Positions 26,055-34,745 of a stretch of DNA of 64,000 nucleotides are shown one piece after another (the first letter of the stretch is position 1; each line of letters starts with the position of its first letter). Below the pieces are notes generated by a model. The model ran no database searches. It had not been told where the DNA came from and saw nothing but the letters and a program-made list of their open reading frames with translations. The DNA is from Cryobacterium sp. PH29-G1 (GTDB lineage: Bacteria; Actinomycetota; Actinomycetes; Actinomycetales; Microbacteriaceae). Where the stretch lies: contig NZ_JASISY010000006.1 in the NCBI RefSeq assembly GCF_030063365.1, positions 62,001 through 126,000 on the forward strand, given 5' to 3'. The translations under genes and the position numbers were made by a program.

Positions 26055-28013
26055 ATGAAGTGTGTGCGGTGCGGCTTTGGTCAGCGCGTCGCGGGACGGC
26101 CGTGCTCCGAATGCGGGCACTTGGGGCGCCTCGATGAGGTCAATTCACTCGTCGTCCGGCGACGGCAAGGTATTCGGGCCGTGCTCGCGCACATCGCCAG
26201 TAGCGAGGCCGCCGAATCCGAAGTGCTGCCGTTCTACCTCACCCGCTCATCGTGGCGCGCCTCGTCAGGACAGGCACTGGACGAGTCGATCGCAGCGCTG
26301 GCCAAGTTTTCTACGATGCCCTTGGATTCCGGCGCGCAGCTGGCGCTGGCCGTCGCGGTGGCGCGGCTGCAGCAGATTGGACGCGACCTGTCCACGTTTT
26401 CCCCAAGGAGGCCCTTCGTTTCGAACCTCAAGGCGATTCGACAAGCCACAGAGTGCCTGGTCCGGATGACTGATTTGTACATCGCGGCACTGGGAGCTGC
26501 CCTTCCTGCCGAAGCGCAGGCTCTCGGGAAGCGCGCACAGGACCAAATTGATGCAGCGACCAAATTCATGAACGACGCGGAACGTCACCAAGAGATAGGC
26601 GACAATCTCGGATCCGCCGATTCGCACGATTTTGTGAGCGCAACGCTCGCCGCGTTCGCCACCCTGTATCCGGAAAAATCGTTTATGGAGGTTGACGCGG
26701 ACAGGCAAACCCGATTAGCCCGACATCTCGGTCGTGAAATTGCCACAGGGCAAGGTGCGGCCTACGAAATTGCTTTGGTCATCGCACGGTCGATTCTTGA
26801 CGTGAATCGGTTCGAATCCGTAGTCGCAGAAGCCTCGCGACTTTTCGACTCAACTGCGCGTCTCCGCGACATCGCAGCTGAACCCGGTGCCCTAATCACC
26901 TTGCGGCGGGCAAGGAACGCGATCGTCGAATCCACAGCGGCTTTCGCAGCAACGTTGACGGCATCGACGAGTGACGAGTCGCGGCTCGCGAGGACCATCA
27001 ATCTCTATCGGGAACTCTTCGAATACGCCGGGTTGCCTTTGTTCGCATGGTTTCTCCGAATCGGTGGCACGAAGTCAGCGCCCATATCAACGCTCATGCA
27101 AAGAGACTCAACCGCCTTGCTGAGCGCGATTGAAAAGCTGCCAGACCTCGCCAGCATCTTCGTCGGGGCAGACAAAAATATCCGCACTGCCGCTAGCCAC
27201 GGTTTCGGCTACGAGCTTGTCGGCGACAACGTCATCTTCACCACCAGATCGTTTAAGGGAACAATGACCGTGGAGGTCGTGATCGACCTTCTCTTGGCTC
27301 TGATCGAGAGTTTTCTCGCGGCGTTCTGGGTGCTGGACAATGAATTAACCGTCGCAGGAATCGAAGGTCACGCTTCGGAGGACTCACTCGTCGGCGCACC
27401 GATGCTCGTCGTTGCGGAGGAGGTACTCAAGCACTTGGGGGCGACAGTTTTATCCGCAACATGTACGGAAACTGGGTGGCGATTCGAAGTCGCGGGAGGT
27501 TCGACTTCCATTCCTCTCGTGTATGCAGAGGGCCTGGCATCCCTCCCTCCGCGTGGCATCGACGAGATTTCCATCGTTTGCGCGAATTTCCCCGAGGGTG
27601 AACTCCGAATTCCGCGAGTTTCAAGCGCTCAGTTCAGACTAGCGAAAGACGCATCGCCGATGACATTGGTTGGTGCGAACCTTGACTTGCTCAGCGAATC
27701 ATCCTTGGACGGGCGAACCGCTATTCGGGTAGAGCATATTCGATGGTCGGCGTGCGTCGCAGCTGTCGAACTGCTGTCAGAAGACAACCGAGAAGCCATC
27801 CGCTCACTCCGTCAATGCATTAGGTTGGCGCGTGTAACGGGCGCGGCAGACGTCGTTCAATTCGCCGAATTGGCGTTCACCCAGTGGCGATCTCCCGATA
27901 ATGGCCGCCTCAAGCAAGTGCGCGAAACGATGATGGCCTGGACGACCCTGCCCACCCCCCAACAACCCTTAGTTCGTACCACCACTATGACGAATCTTCA
28001 CGACAGTCAGTGA
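26055..28013 (+). CDS. Large unknown protein with zinc-ribbon and HEPN-like motif
   Basis: A 652-residue cytosolic protein that I cannot assign to a named family. The N-terminus has C3-x2-C6-x10-C17-x2-C20, a zinc-ribbon pattern. A long, mostly helical region follows. Near the middle lies KNIRTAASHG (Arg377-x4-His382) before a segment rich in hydrophobic helix (VVIDLLLALIESFLAAFWVL), the arrangement of HEPN domains. The last 200 residues are mixed. No membrane anchor is convincing. The frame is open to 25920; ATG 26055 starts just before the cysteines, and ATG 26040 is also possible, with no strong ribosome site for either. It is transcribed against the conjugation genes, so it is cargo and possibly a defence gene (inference). 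Confidence 0.8.
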   Translation: MKCVRCGFGQRVAGRPCSECGHLGRLDEVNSLVVRRRQGIRAVLAHIASSEAAESEVLPFYLTRSSWRASSGQALDESIAALAKFSTMPLDSGAQLALAVAVARLQQIGRDLSTFSPRRPFVSNLKAIRQATECLVRMTDLYIAALGAALPAEAQALGKRAQDQIDAATKFMNDAERHQEIGDNLGSADSHDFVSATLAAFATLYPEKSFMEVDADRQTRLARHLGREIATGQGAAYEIALVIARSILDVNRFESVVAEASRLFDSTARLRDIAAEPGALITLRRARNAIVESTAAFAATLTASTSDESRLARTINLYRELFEYAGLPLFAWFLRIGGTKSAPISTLMQRDSTALLSAIEKLPDLASIFVGADKNIRTAASHGFGYELVGDNVIFTTRSFKGTMTVEVVIDLLLALIESFLAAFWVLDNELTVAGIEGHASEDSLVGAPMLVVAEEVLKHLGATVLSATCTETGWRFEVAGGSTSIPLVYAEGLASLPPRGIDEISIVCANFPEGELRIPRVSSAQFRLAKDASPMTLVGANLDLLSESSLDGRTAIRVEHIRWSACVAAVELLSEDNREAIRSLRQCIRLARVTGAADVVQFAELAFTQWRSPDNGRLKQVRETMMAWTTLPTPQQPLVRTTTMTNLHDSQ

Positions 28014-28411
28014 CGGCTGCTGTGGTTCCTGGCTGACGCCAATTTCGCTGACCTCCGAACTGCTCACCTGGAATATTCGTGGAGCGATGAAGGAGCCCGT
28101 GACCGTTACCCACAATTAGGCGCTGGATCATAATCTGCACGCGCGCAGGCTCAAGACTCAGCTTCCAGAACGTCGCCATTTGGATCGCACATGGGCGGTA
28201 TCAGCAGTTCTGGGACTCGCGAGATTCGACACCCGGTACTGCGAGCATTCGGCTACCATCGCTGTTGGTCGGCGTAGACGACAGACACGGCCTAGACGTT
28301 GCGACTCCCAGCCCGACGCTACGGCCCATCCCCGCCCCGGCACCACAGGTTGATGCGCGAACGGCCCCGAGATCATCTCCGGAGTGCACGATGGTTGGCT
28401 TGGCAACGCCA
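28014..28411. other. Intergenic between cargo and conjugation genes
   Basis: No supported gene. The convergent genes on both sides end here. I saw no hairpin with a T-run. Confidence 0.4.
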
Positions 28412-30217
28412 TCAGTCCACAGGGCCGACAGGCTCTTCCGCGCCCTCAGCCTGAGTCGGCGCGCGCATCAAACCCTCGATTTCCTCGCGGTTGGCGCGGA
28501 GCGTCTTGGCGTCAGACCGGGCGGTCCACATTTGCAGTCTCGCGATGATGGGTGGCGCTGCGCGCAGCATGATCAGGCCGGTGCCGAACGGCAGGGTGCG
28601 GATCGTGTCGGGCGGCATGATCGGCACCCGGCGAATCGAGCGCTGCGATGACCGTGAACCGTGGTCGCCAATGGTCGTCGAGTCGGTCGTCTCGTCGCGA
28701 TCGCCGATCAGGGTCGAGAGGTCGTGCAGATCCCGGGAATTGGATCCGCCGCCGAGCACGATCTTGACGATCGAGGAGTCCCAGATGGTGCCGGCGGCGT
28801 TGTCGCTCCACTTCGTGCGGGCCTGCGCGAGAGACTGCAGGACCGGCATCGTGGTGATGCCCGTGCCGCCGCCTTCGGCCATGAGAGTGGGGAGTGACGG
28901 GAGCGGTGCGAGGTTGCCGATCTCGTCGAGCGCGAGCAGCAAGGGCGGGTCCAGCCGTGCGCCCGCGCTTCGGGCGGCGATACGGCGGGCGGTCTCCACG
29001 AGGTCCTCGACGAACGCCGAGACGAGAGCGGCCGAATTGTTCGATCCCGCGCCGGTCGCCAGCAGATAAAGAGTGCCATTGCTGCGCAGAAACGGTTCGG
29101 GGTCGAACTCCTCGCCTTCGGGCGGTGAGACGGCATCCAGCACTCGCGGGTCAGCCAAGGCGCCGAGCGAAAGTGAAACGCCCTGCCATATGGAGTCACG
29201 CGTGCGCGGGTCGGCCTCGAGCGTGGCCCGGAGGGAGTCGCCCCAGCCTGTGGCCGCGGCCGGGGAAGCCAGCAGGATGGAGACAGCATCGTGGGCGGCG
29301 GCCGGGTCGAGGGTCCAGCGGAAGAGGTCAGCTGGCGTGCAGTGGTCGAGCGCTGCCGCGTGCAACATCGACTGCAGGGCCGTGCGGGTTTTGGCTTCCC
29401 AGAATCCGCCGCCGTCGACGCCACCCGCGGCCAGCCCGGTTCCAGCGGCGAGCCCCGCCGCGCGGATCATCGCCGTGAGCGGATCCTCACACCCACGAAT
29501 CGGTGACCACCGCAGCCCCACAGGTACGCCCGCTGCCAGCTGCTGCGGGTCGAACACCGCCACTGGCCCGAGCCGTTGCCGGGCTCGCAGCGTCGTGGTG
29601 AGATTGTCGGGTCGCGTCGAGGTGGTCACGACCGGGCCGGGCGCATCGAGAATGGCATTGATCACAATGTGCGCCCCCTTGCCGGAGCGCGGCGGCCCGA
29701 TCACCAGGATCGAGTCCTCGACGCTCGCCCATACCGCGGCACCGCGCGATCGCCCGATCCGGTAACCAACATCGCTCGGGCTGGCCTTCGCGAGCGATGG
29801 TCGAAGGTGCGTCGCGCGCTTCATGATCGCCGAATGCGACGCGGCGCGAGCAACCTCGGCACGGGTCGCGATGCCAGCGATGCGGAGGGGGTCGACCTTC
29901 GTTGAGACGCCCCGAAATATGCGCCACAACCCAACCGCCAGAGCGGATGCCAGCCCAACCAGCACGGTCGTCGTCACCCAATAGGTGACCGGGTTCAGAC
30001 CCGGTGCCCGCAGCGCTGCGGCCGGGTTGTCTGGGTCGAGAAGCACGGCGAGCCCGGACTCCGGTCCGTCGTTGGGCTGCGCGATCCCACTTATCCAGGC
30101 GGCGACGGCACCCGAGCAGCGGAGCAGCAGGGCCAACACTGCCGCGCCGATTAGCAGTCCAAGACCGAGGTTGGTCAGTTCGTCGCCGAGGTCGGTCTGC
30201 GGTCTCTGGGTGGTCAT
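28412..30217 (-). CDS. Type IV coupling protein (TraG/VirD4-like)
   Basis: A 601-residue inner-membrane ATPase that brings the relaxase-DNA complex to the conjugation channel. Two N-terminal membrane segments (about residues 16-43 and 78-100) are followed by Walker A GPPRSGKG (174-181) and Walker B LLLALDEIGN (about 430-440), then a TraM-recognition-like region. It is the last of a minus-strand set of conjugation genes and starts 4 bases after a small ORF. Length and domains look intact. Confidence 0.9.
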   Translation of the reverse strand: MTTQRPQTDLGDELTNLGLGLLIGAAVLALLLRCSGAVAAWISGIAQPNDGPESGLAVLLDPDNPAAALRAPGLNPVTYWVTTTVLVGLASALAVGLWRIFRGVSTKVDPLRIAGIATRAEVARAASHSAIMKRATHLRPSLAKASPSDVGYRIGRSRGAAVWASVEDSILVIGPPRSGKGAHIVINAILDAPGPVVTTSTRPDNLTTTLRARQRLGPVAVFDPQQLAAGVPVGLRWSPIRGCEDPLTAMIRAAGLAAGTGLAAGGVDGGGFWEAKTRTALQSMLHAAALDHCTPADLFRWTLDPAAAHDAVSILLASPAAATGWGDSLRATLEADPRTRDSIWQGVSLSLGALADPRVLDAVSPPEGEEFDPEPFLRSNGTLYLLATGAGSNNSAALVSAFVEDLVETARRIAARSAGARLDPPLLLALDEIGNLAPLPSLPTLMAEGGGTGITTMPVLQSLAQARTKWSDNAAGTIWDSSIVKIVLGGGSNSRDLHDLSTLIGDRDETTDSTTIGDHGSRSSQRSIRRVPIMPPDTIRTLPFGTGLIMLRAAPPIIARLQMWTARSDAKTLRANREEIEGLMRAPTQAEGAEEPVGPVD

Positions 30218-30221
30218 CCGC

Positions 30222-30359
30222 TTAGAATTTCAGGTTCGGGCAGGTGCGGCTGAACCGTCTCGTTGAGGAGCGAGCGAAGTGTGGCTCGCCGGAGAAGCAG
30301 GCGGAACCGTCGGGTAGCTCGAGTAGTTCGGCGAGCGTTATTCGGGCTTCTCGTTCCAT
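30222..30359 (-). CDS. Small ORF (45 aa) in the conjugation operon
   Basis: An ATG at 30359 with GAGGAGG 7 bases upstream opens a 45-codon frame, MERERAITL-type start (exactly MEREARITLAELLELPDGSA), ending in TAA 4 bases before the coupling-protein start. It begins 35 bases after the VirB4-type gene. The strong ribosome site and tight packing support translation. No family is recognised, and it may simply couple translation of the next gene. Confidence 0.6.
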   Translation of the reverse strand: MEREARITLAELLELPDGSACFSGEPHFARSSTRRFSRTCPNLKF

Positions 30360-30394
30360 TGCCAGGCCTCCTCAATCAGATACAAGGTGCGCAG

Positions 30395-31882
30395 CTAATG
30401 CCCAGAGGTCATCCGAGCGGTCGTATCGAACGCCGTAAGCTCATCAGGATGCAGCTGGTGCTGCACCACAAAGCTGCGATCCTTCACCCGCCATAGTCCC
30501 TGACCGGCGCCGAGCGCGGGCAGCAGCTTCTGCTCGGTTCGGCTGAGTCCGAGCGCGCTCGCCGTTGAACCGAGCTGGTCCGGTTCCTGCCGATAGACGA
30601 TGCGCGTTTCCGCGTTGGCCAGCAGAGACGACGCCAAAGCGCGCATGGCGGAGCCGGAGTCGCCGACGTTGTCGAGGTCGCTGAGTTTGTGAAAAATCAG
30701 CATGTTGGCGATGCCGAAGTGGCGGGCGAGCCGCCACTGGGCATCCATTCGGCGCAGCAGCGCCGGGTACGCCATGAGCCTCCAGGCTTCGTCGTAGATG
30801 ACCCAGCGCTGGCCGCCGGCCGGGTCGGCCAGGGCGGATTCCATCCACGCCGACGAGCACGTCATCAGCACCGAGATCAGCGTCGAGTTCTCGGCCACCC
30901 GCGACAGGTCGAGCGAGACCATCGGCAGCGACGGGTCGAAGCGCACGGTGGAGGGTCCGTCGAAGAGTCCGGCGAGGTCGCCGGCCACCAGCCGCCGCAG
31001 TGCATGGCCGACCAGGCGTCCGTCTGCGGCGAGGCGGCCCTCGTCGTCCTCGGGGTTGGGGGAGAGGATGCGATCGACCACCATAGGCAGGATGGGCACC
31101 TCGGCGCTGCGCACGGCATCGGCCAGAGCGAGGTCGATGGCCGTGTGCTCGAGCGGGCTGAGCGGGCGGTCGAGCACGGTTTCGGCGAGGGCACCGATCA
31201 GATCACGGCGGCGGGCGGCCAGTTGCGCCGACCACTCAGCGTCCGAAACGGATGCTGCCCGGTGGCCTTCGTCGAGGGGGTTGAGCCGGTTGCGGAGTCC
31301 GTGGCCGAGGATGATCGCCTTGCCGCCGACGGCCTCGGCGACGGCGGTGTGCTCGCCCTTTGGATCGCCGGGCACGTACACGCGCCGACCGAAGGGGAGC
31401 GAGCGGGTGTAGAGAGACTTCGCCAGCGAGGATTTGCCGGAGCCGACGATGCCGGCGAGCACGATGTTCGGAGCGGTGATCAGGCCGCGCTGGTAGAGCA
31501 CCCACGGGTCGTAGACAAAGGAGCCGCCCGAGTAGAGGTCCTGACCGACGAAAACGCCGGCCGAGCCGAGTCCTGCTTCGGCGAGAAACGGGTAGTGACC
31601 GGACAGCGTCGCCGTGGTGTCCTGGTGCTTGGGGAGTTTCAGTCGTCCGGGCGTTCGTAGTTGCGCGGGTCCGGCCTCGCCAGCTTTGGGCAGGTAGGCG
31701 CCTGATCGTGCTTCGTCTCGCTCCGCGTGCCAGCGAGTGCGGGTGGCGAGAGTTGTGGCCTTTTGGGCATCCGCTTCGATCTTGGCGGCTTCTCGCCGGC
31801 GGGCGCGACGGTCGCGGCGCAGCTCGCCGCGCGGTTCGACCAGCGCGGCCGTATGCATCCGCTCGGTTGCGGCGTCTTTCAC
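30395..31882 (-). CDS. VirB4-type conjugation ATPase (C-terminal half of split VirB4)
   Basis: A 495-residue ATPase with Walker A GIVGSGKSS (144-152), Walker B RWVIYDEAW (about 370-378) and the later Arg/Gln-rich motifs of VirB4/TraC proteins (NMLIFHKLSDLDN). In actinobacterial elements VirB4 is often split into an SCO6880-type protein and this ATPase, both present here. The start overlaps the preceding gene by 4 bases. It powers assembly and transport of the type IV channel at the inner membrane. Confidence 0.88.
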   Translation of the reverse strand: MKDAATERMHTAALVEPRGELRRDRRARRREAAKIEADAQKATTLATRTRWHAERDEARSGAYLPKAGEAGPAQLRTPGRLKLPKHQDTTATLSGHYPFLAEAGLGSAGVFVGQDLYSGGSFVYDPWVLYQRGLITAPNIVLAGIVGSGKSSLAKSLYTRSLPFGRRVYVPGDPKGEHTAVAEAVGGKAIILGHGLRNRLNPLDEGHRAASVSDAEWSAQLAARRRDLIGALAETVLDRPLSPLEHTAIDLALADAVRSAEVPILPMVVDRILSPNPEDDEGRLAADGRLVGHALRRLVAGDLAGLFDGPSTVRFDPSLPMVSLDLSRVAENSTLISVLMTCSSAWMESALADPAGGQRWVIYDEAWRLMAYPALLRRMDAQWRLARHFGIANMLIFHKLSDLDNVGDSGSAMRALASSLLANAETRIVYRQEPDQLGSTASALGLSRTEQKLLPALGAGQGLWRVKDRSFVVQHQLHPDELTAFDTTARMTSGH

Positions 31883-32265
31883 AGCGTGACCGTGCGCTCA
31901 GCCTGGCGCGTTGACCGTGGGGCGGCCCAGATGTCGTCTCGATGGGGAGCTTGCCGTGCCGGTGCAACTTCAGATTCAAGCGGTTGCCACCGCAACAGCG
32001 AAACGTATCGGTAAGTCCGGCTGTAGGTCAGCGCGTACGGAGAGCCGTCGTGCTCGATGGTGTGGTCGGTGCGGCCGGCCGGGATGCGGTCGTACACGTA
32101 CCCGTTCTCGAGGGCGGCGTTGGTCGTGGCCTCGCCGTGGTCCCGTGGCTGCAGGTATTCGAACGCAGCGGATGCTCCGCTTCGGTCGATCAGGCCGAGC
32201 ACCGCGTCGGCCTCAATTCCCTGCAGGAAGGTGACACTGATCCATCGACTTTGTTGGTCAGGCAT
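31879..32265 (-). CDS. Hypothetical ICE conjugation-operon protein
   Basis: A 128-residue soluble protein, start MPDQQSRWISVTFLQG. GGAG is 5 bases before ATG 32265, so I rejected the start at 32307. It ends with a 4-base overlap into the VirB4-type gene. There is no membrane segment and I recognise no domain. Its conserved position suggests a part in channel function (inference). Confidence 0.7.
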   Translation of the reverse strand: MPDQQSRWISVTFLQGIEADAVLGLIDRSGASAAFEYLQPRDHGEATTNAALENGYVYDRIPAGRTDHTIEHDGSPYALTYSRTYRYVSLLRWQPLESEVAPARQAPHRDDIWAAPRSTRQAERTVTL

Positions 32266-32685
32266 ATTCGCTCCAATCGATTCACCGAGTAGGAGTGCAT
32301 CGCTCACATGCTGCGGATCAGAGGAGCGCTGCCGCCTTGATCGGCTGCGCTTGCTCGCCCGTGAATCAGCGAGTTGGCGGGTGGAGGCATGGCTGGCGGT
32401 CCGGTCGATCGACGACCCAGAATTCTCGAGTCTTATACGATTTCAGCAAGGGTTATCAGCAGGGTGAGACAACCAATCTTTGGCTCTGCGGGGCTCGGAT
32501 GCGAACAGAACTCGCACGCTTCGAACAGGCGGGAAGCGCGGGGGCGGGCCGTGCAACGCATGAGAGAATTTTCAGCAGCCGCTCAAGAGCGGTACTACCA
32601 GGGGGATAGTTTTGGTGAGTTTAGGTCTGGCCGATCAAGAATTAAAGACAAAAGCTGCGACGCTTAGATTCTGGGACATATCCGT
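32266..32685. other. No gene recognised; break in the conjugation operon
   Basis: No supported gene. The sequence is lower in G+C than the conjugation genes on both sides. With the + strand gene that follows it forms an insertion of about 1 kb in an otherwise tightly packed minus-strand operon. Confidence 0.4.
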
Positions 32686-33210
32686 ATGAGCGGCCCAATG
32701 ACGGTGGATGTAACCGATCTGACCCTGCAAGGCACCGTTGCGCTGGCTGCGCCGTTGTTGTTCTATGTAATCGTGCGCGTTAGACCGCACGACCGCTGGA
32801 TGCGGCGTCTGCGCCGAGATCTCGCAATAGAGAGTGAGTTGCCGGAAAGTGAACTGAAGACTGAATACGAAATTTCGATTCGATACCAACTTGCGAAACT
32901 TACAAAATATCGCAGCATAATGCGGGGCTACACTCGTCTGTTCGTCGGGATCGCGGTGACACTTAGCGGATTTTGGTTGCTCCTGAATTTGTGGTTTGTT
33001 ATTCAAATAGTTTTCACTGATTTGAACCGTACGGGCCTTATGGACTCGATGCCTTCGGGTTTCTGGTTTGGGTATTGGGCGGGTGCCTTCCTGACGGTCC
33101 TATATCTACTCGCGCAATCAGCGGGGCTTCTTTTCGGAATGGTGTTCCGAGCAAGAAGGGCGGTCCGAGCACTCCGTCGGCTTCCTCCCCCTGTCAGAAA
33201 GCAACGATGA
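32686..33210 (+). CDS. Hypothetical membrane protein inserted antisense
   Basis: A 174-residue protein with three hydrophobic segments (about residues 13-28, 90-115 and 133-155) separated by a charged helical stretch rich in Glu, Arg and Lys. It is transcribed opposite to the conjugation genes between SCO6880-type and VirB4-type genes, and its base composition is less G+C-rich than theirs. ATG 32686 or 32698 could start it. No family is recognised. Position suggests an accessory gene such as an exclusion or immunity factor, but that is a guess. Confidence 0.65.
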   Translation: MSGPMTVDVTDLTLQGTVALAAPLLFYVIVRVRPHDRWMRRLRRDLAIESELPESELKTEYEISIRYQLAKLTKYRSIMRGYTRLFVGIAVTLSGFWLLLNLWFVIQIVFTDLNRTGLMDSMPSGFWFGYWAGAFLTVLYLLAQSAGLLFGMVFRARRAVRALRRLPPPVRKQR

Positions 33211-33279
33211 CCCTTCGACTCTTCAAATGTTCGTCCAACGCTCTGGTAATCATCGGGTTACCGGATGGTAATGCACGGA

Positions 33280-34743
33280 TCACACGCTCCGACACAACGG
33301 CAGCGCCGCCGCCGTGAACGCCTGCGCCTGCTGCCCCACGAGCCGTCGAGTCTCGCACGAAGCCTGGATTGCGGCCTGCTCGATCGACGCCACCGCGGCG
33401 TCGAGCTCATCAACCGTCGGCGCGGTCACGCAGATGAGGCCGGTGGTGCGCAGCACGCCGTGGCCGGCGGTGAGGTCGGCTTCCTGGTGCAGCAGGTCGT
33501 CGTACTCGGCGGTGGCACCGGCATCCTCTATTTGGCCGATGCGGGTGCGTTGGTGGGCGTCGCTGATTAGCTCGGTCTTCTTCTTGCGCAGGTCGCGCGC
33601 GGCCTGGTCGGCGCGCACGGGCAGGTAGTGCAGCGACACCGTGCGCAGGATGCCGTTCGTGAAGACCAGGGGCGACAGAAACCCGGGGAACACCTGCGAC
33701 CTGGGCCATTCACTGATCCACAGCACCGCGTGAAACGCACTATCAGTGCGGAGGTGGTCCCAGCTCTCGGCGACCGCGACCGGTCCGGCCGTGGCCAGCG
33801 ACCGCCCGACCAGCGGATGCCGCTCCAGATCGATACCGACAGCGGGGTCGTAGGCGGTTCGCAATACAACGGCGAGCTCGTCCGCGGTGAGCCAGCCGCC
33901 GACGGTGAGGTCCGCTGCGCGCAAAGAACCGGTCAGTGCAGTCATTTCCTGGCGCAGTACCGTCGCCGCGCCGCGCATCCCGCCGCCCTGCGTGCGTACC
34001 TGGCGAGCCGCCGCGCCGAGGTCGAGTGAGAGCGCGATCGTTGTGGCGTGGCGCTCCCCGGCGGGCCCGGCTCGCTCGATCAGATCACGGTAGGTGGTCG
34101 CGGCCCAGCTGTCGTCGTCGATGCCGTGCCCCTCCCACCACTCGGACAGACCGGTGCCCGAGTCGGACAGCGTGCGTTCCGACACCTGCAGCCTCGCGAT
34201 GCGGCCCGACCGGCAGGCGCCGGCCAGCACGCGCCCCCAGCCGACCACGCGGCGATGCTGCTCGTCCGGGTCGAGCAGCGCGAACGCCGGGTGCGACACC
34301 GCGACGACCGCGGTCAGGGTTTGCGCGTGCGGATCGTGGATCATGACCGCCCCCGACTCGGGATCGTTCCACTCGCGCAACGCGGCCGCATCGCCCGGCA
34401 GCGACAAGGTTCCCACCGGGCGCGGGCGGATGATGCGGCGCCGATAGGTCAGCTGCTCATGCCCCGACCGCCACGCCCACCGCGTGACAACCGGCATCCA
34501 CTCGACGATCTTGCGCCCGCCCACGGGGATGCCGGCGATCACCGCCGCGGTGCCCCAGATTGGGCTGGTCCAGGCGACGCCTGTGGCACCGGCTGTGTAC
34601 AGCGCTATGACGATAGTGAGCGTGCCGATCGACAGGGCCACCAGTTGCGGCACCGACAGTCCGAGCAGTACACCGCGCTTGGTCAATCGCGAGAACTGCA
34701 CCGGGGCGAGTCGGTAGTCGGCGCGGTTCGTGTCGGTGTCCAT
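33280..34743 (-). CDS. SCO6880-type conjugation protein (VirB3/N-terminal VirB4-like)
   Basis: A 487-residue protein with two N-terminal membrane segments (about residues 27-70) and a long soluble domain. It matches the SCO6880 type found in actinobacterial conjugation clusters: RGVLLGLSVPQLVAL, then PVGGRKIVEW. A much longer open frame continues upstream to 36096 but is a shadow of the VirB6-like gene. ATG 34743 lies 2 bases after that gene's TAG. With the ATPase at 30395 it supplies the VirB3-VirB4 function. Confidence 0.82.
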   Translation of the reverse strand: MDTDTNRADYRLAPVQFSRLTKRGVLLGLSVPQLVALSIGTLTIVIALYTAGATGVAWTSPIWGTAAVIAGIPVGGRKIVEWMPVVTRWAWRSGHEQLTYRRRIIRPRPVGTLSLPGDAAALREWNDPESGAVMIHDPHAQTLTAVVAVSHPAFALLDPDEQHRRVVGWGRVLAGACRSGRIARLQVSERTLSDSGTGLSEWWEGHGIDDDSWAATTYRDLIERAGPAGERHATTIALSLDLGAAARQVRTQGGGMRGAATVLRQEMTALTGSLRAADLTVGGWLTADELAVVLRTAYDPAVGIDLERHPLVGRSLATAGPVAVAESWDHLRTDSAFHAVLWISEWPRSQVFPGFLSPLVFTNGILRTVSLHYLPVRADQAARDLRKKKTELISDAHQRTRIGQIEDAGATAEYDDLLHQEADLTAGHGVLRTTGLICVTAPTVDELDAAVASIEQAAIQASCETRRLVGQQAQAFTAAALPLCRSV

Positions 34744-34745
34744 GG

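Noticed and set aside
30689-31660. 323-residue + strand frame opposite the VirB4-type gene
   Set aside because: Shadow frame, repetitive Glu/Gly/Asp/Val composition, no start signal.
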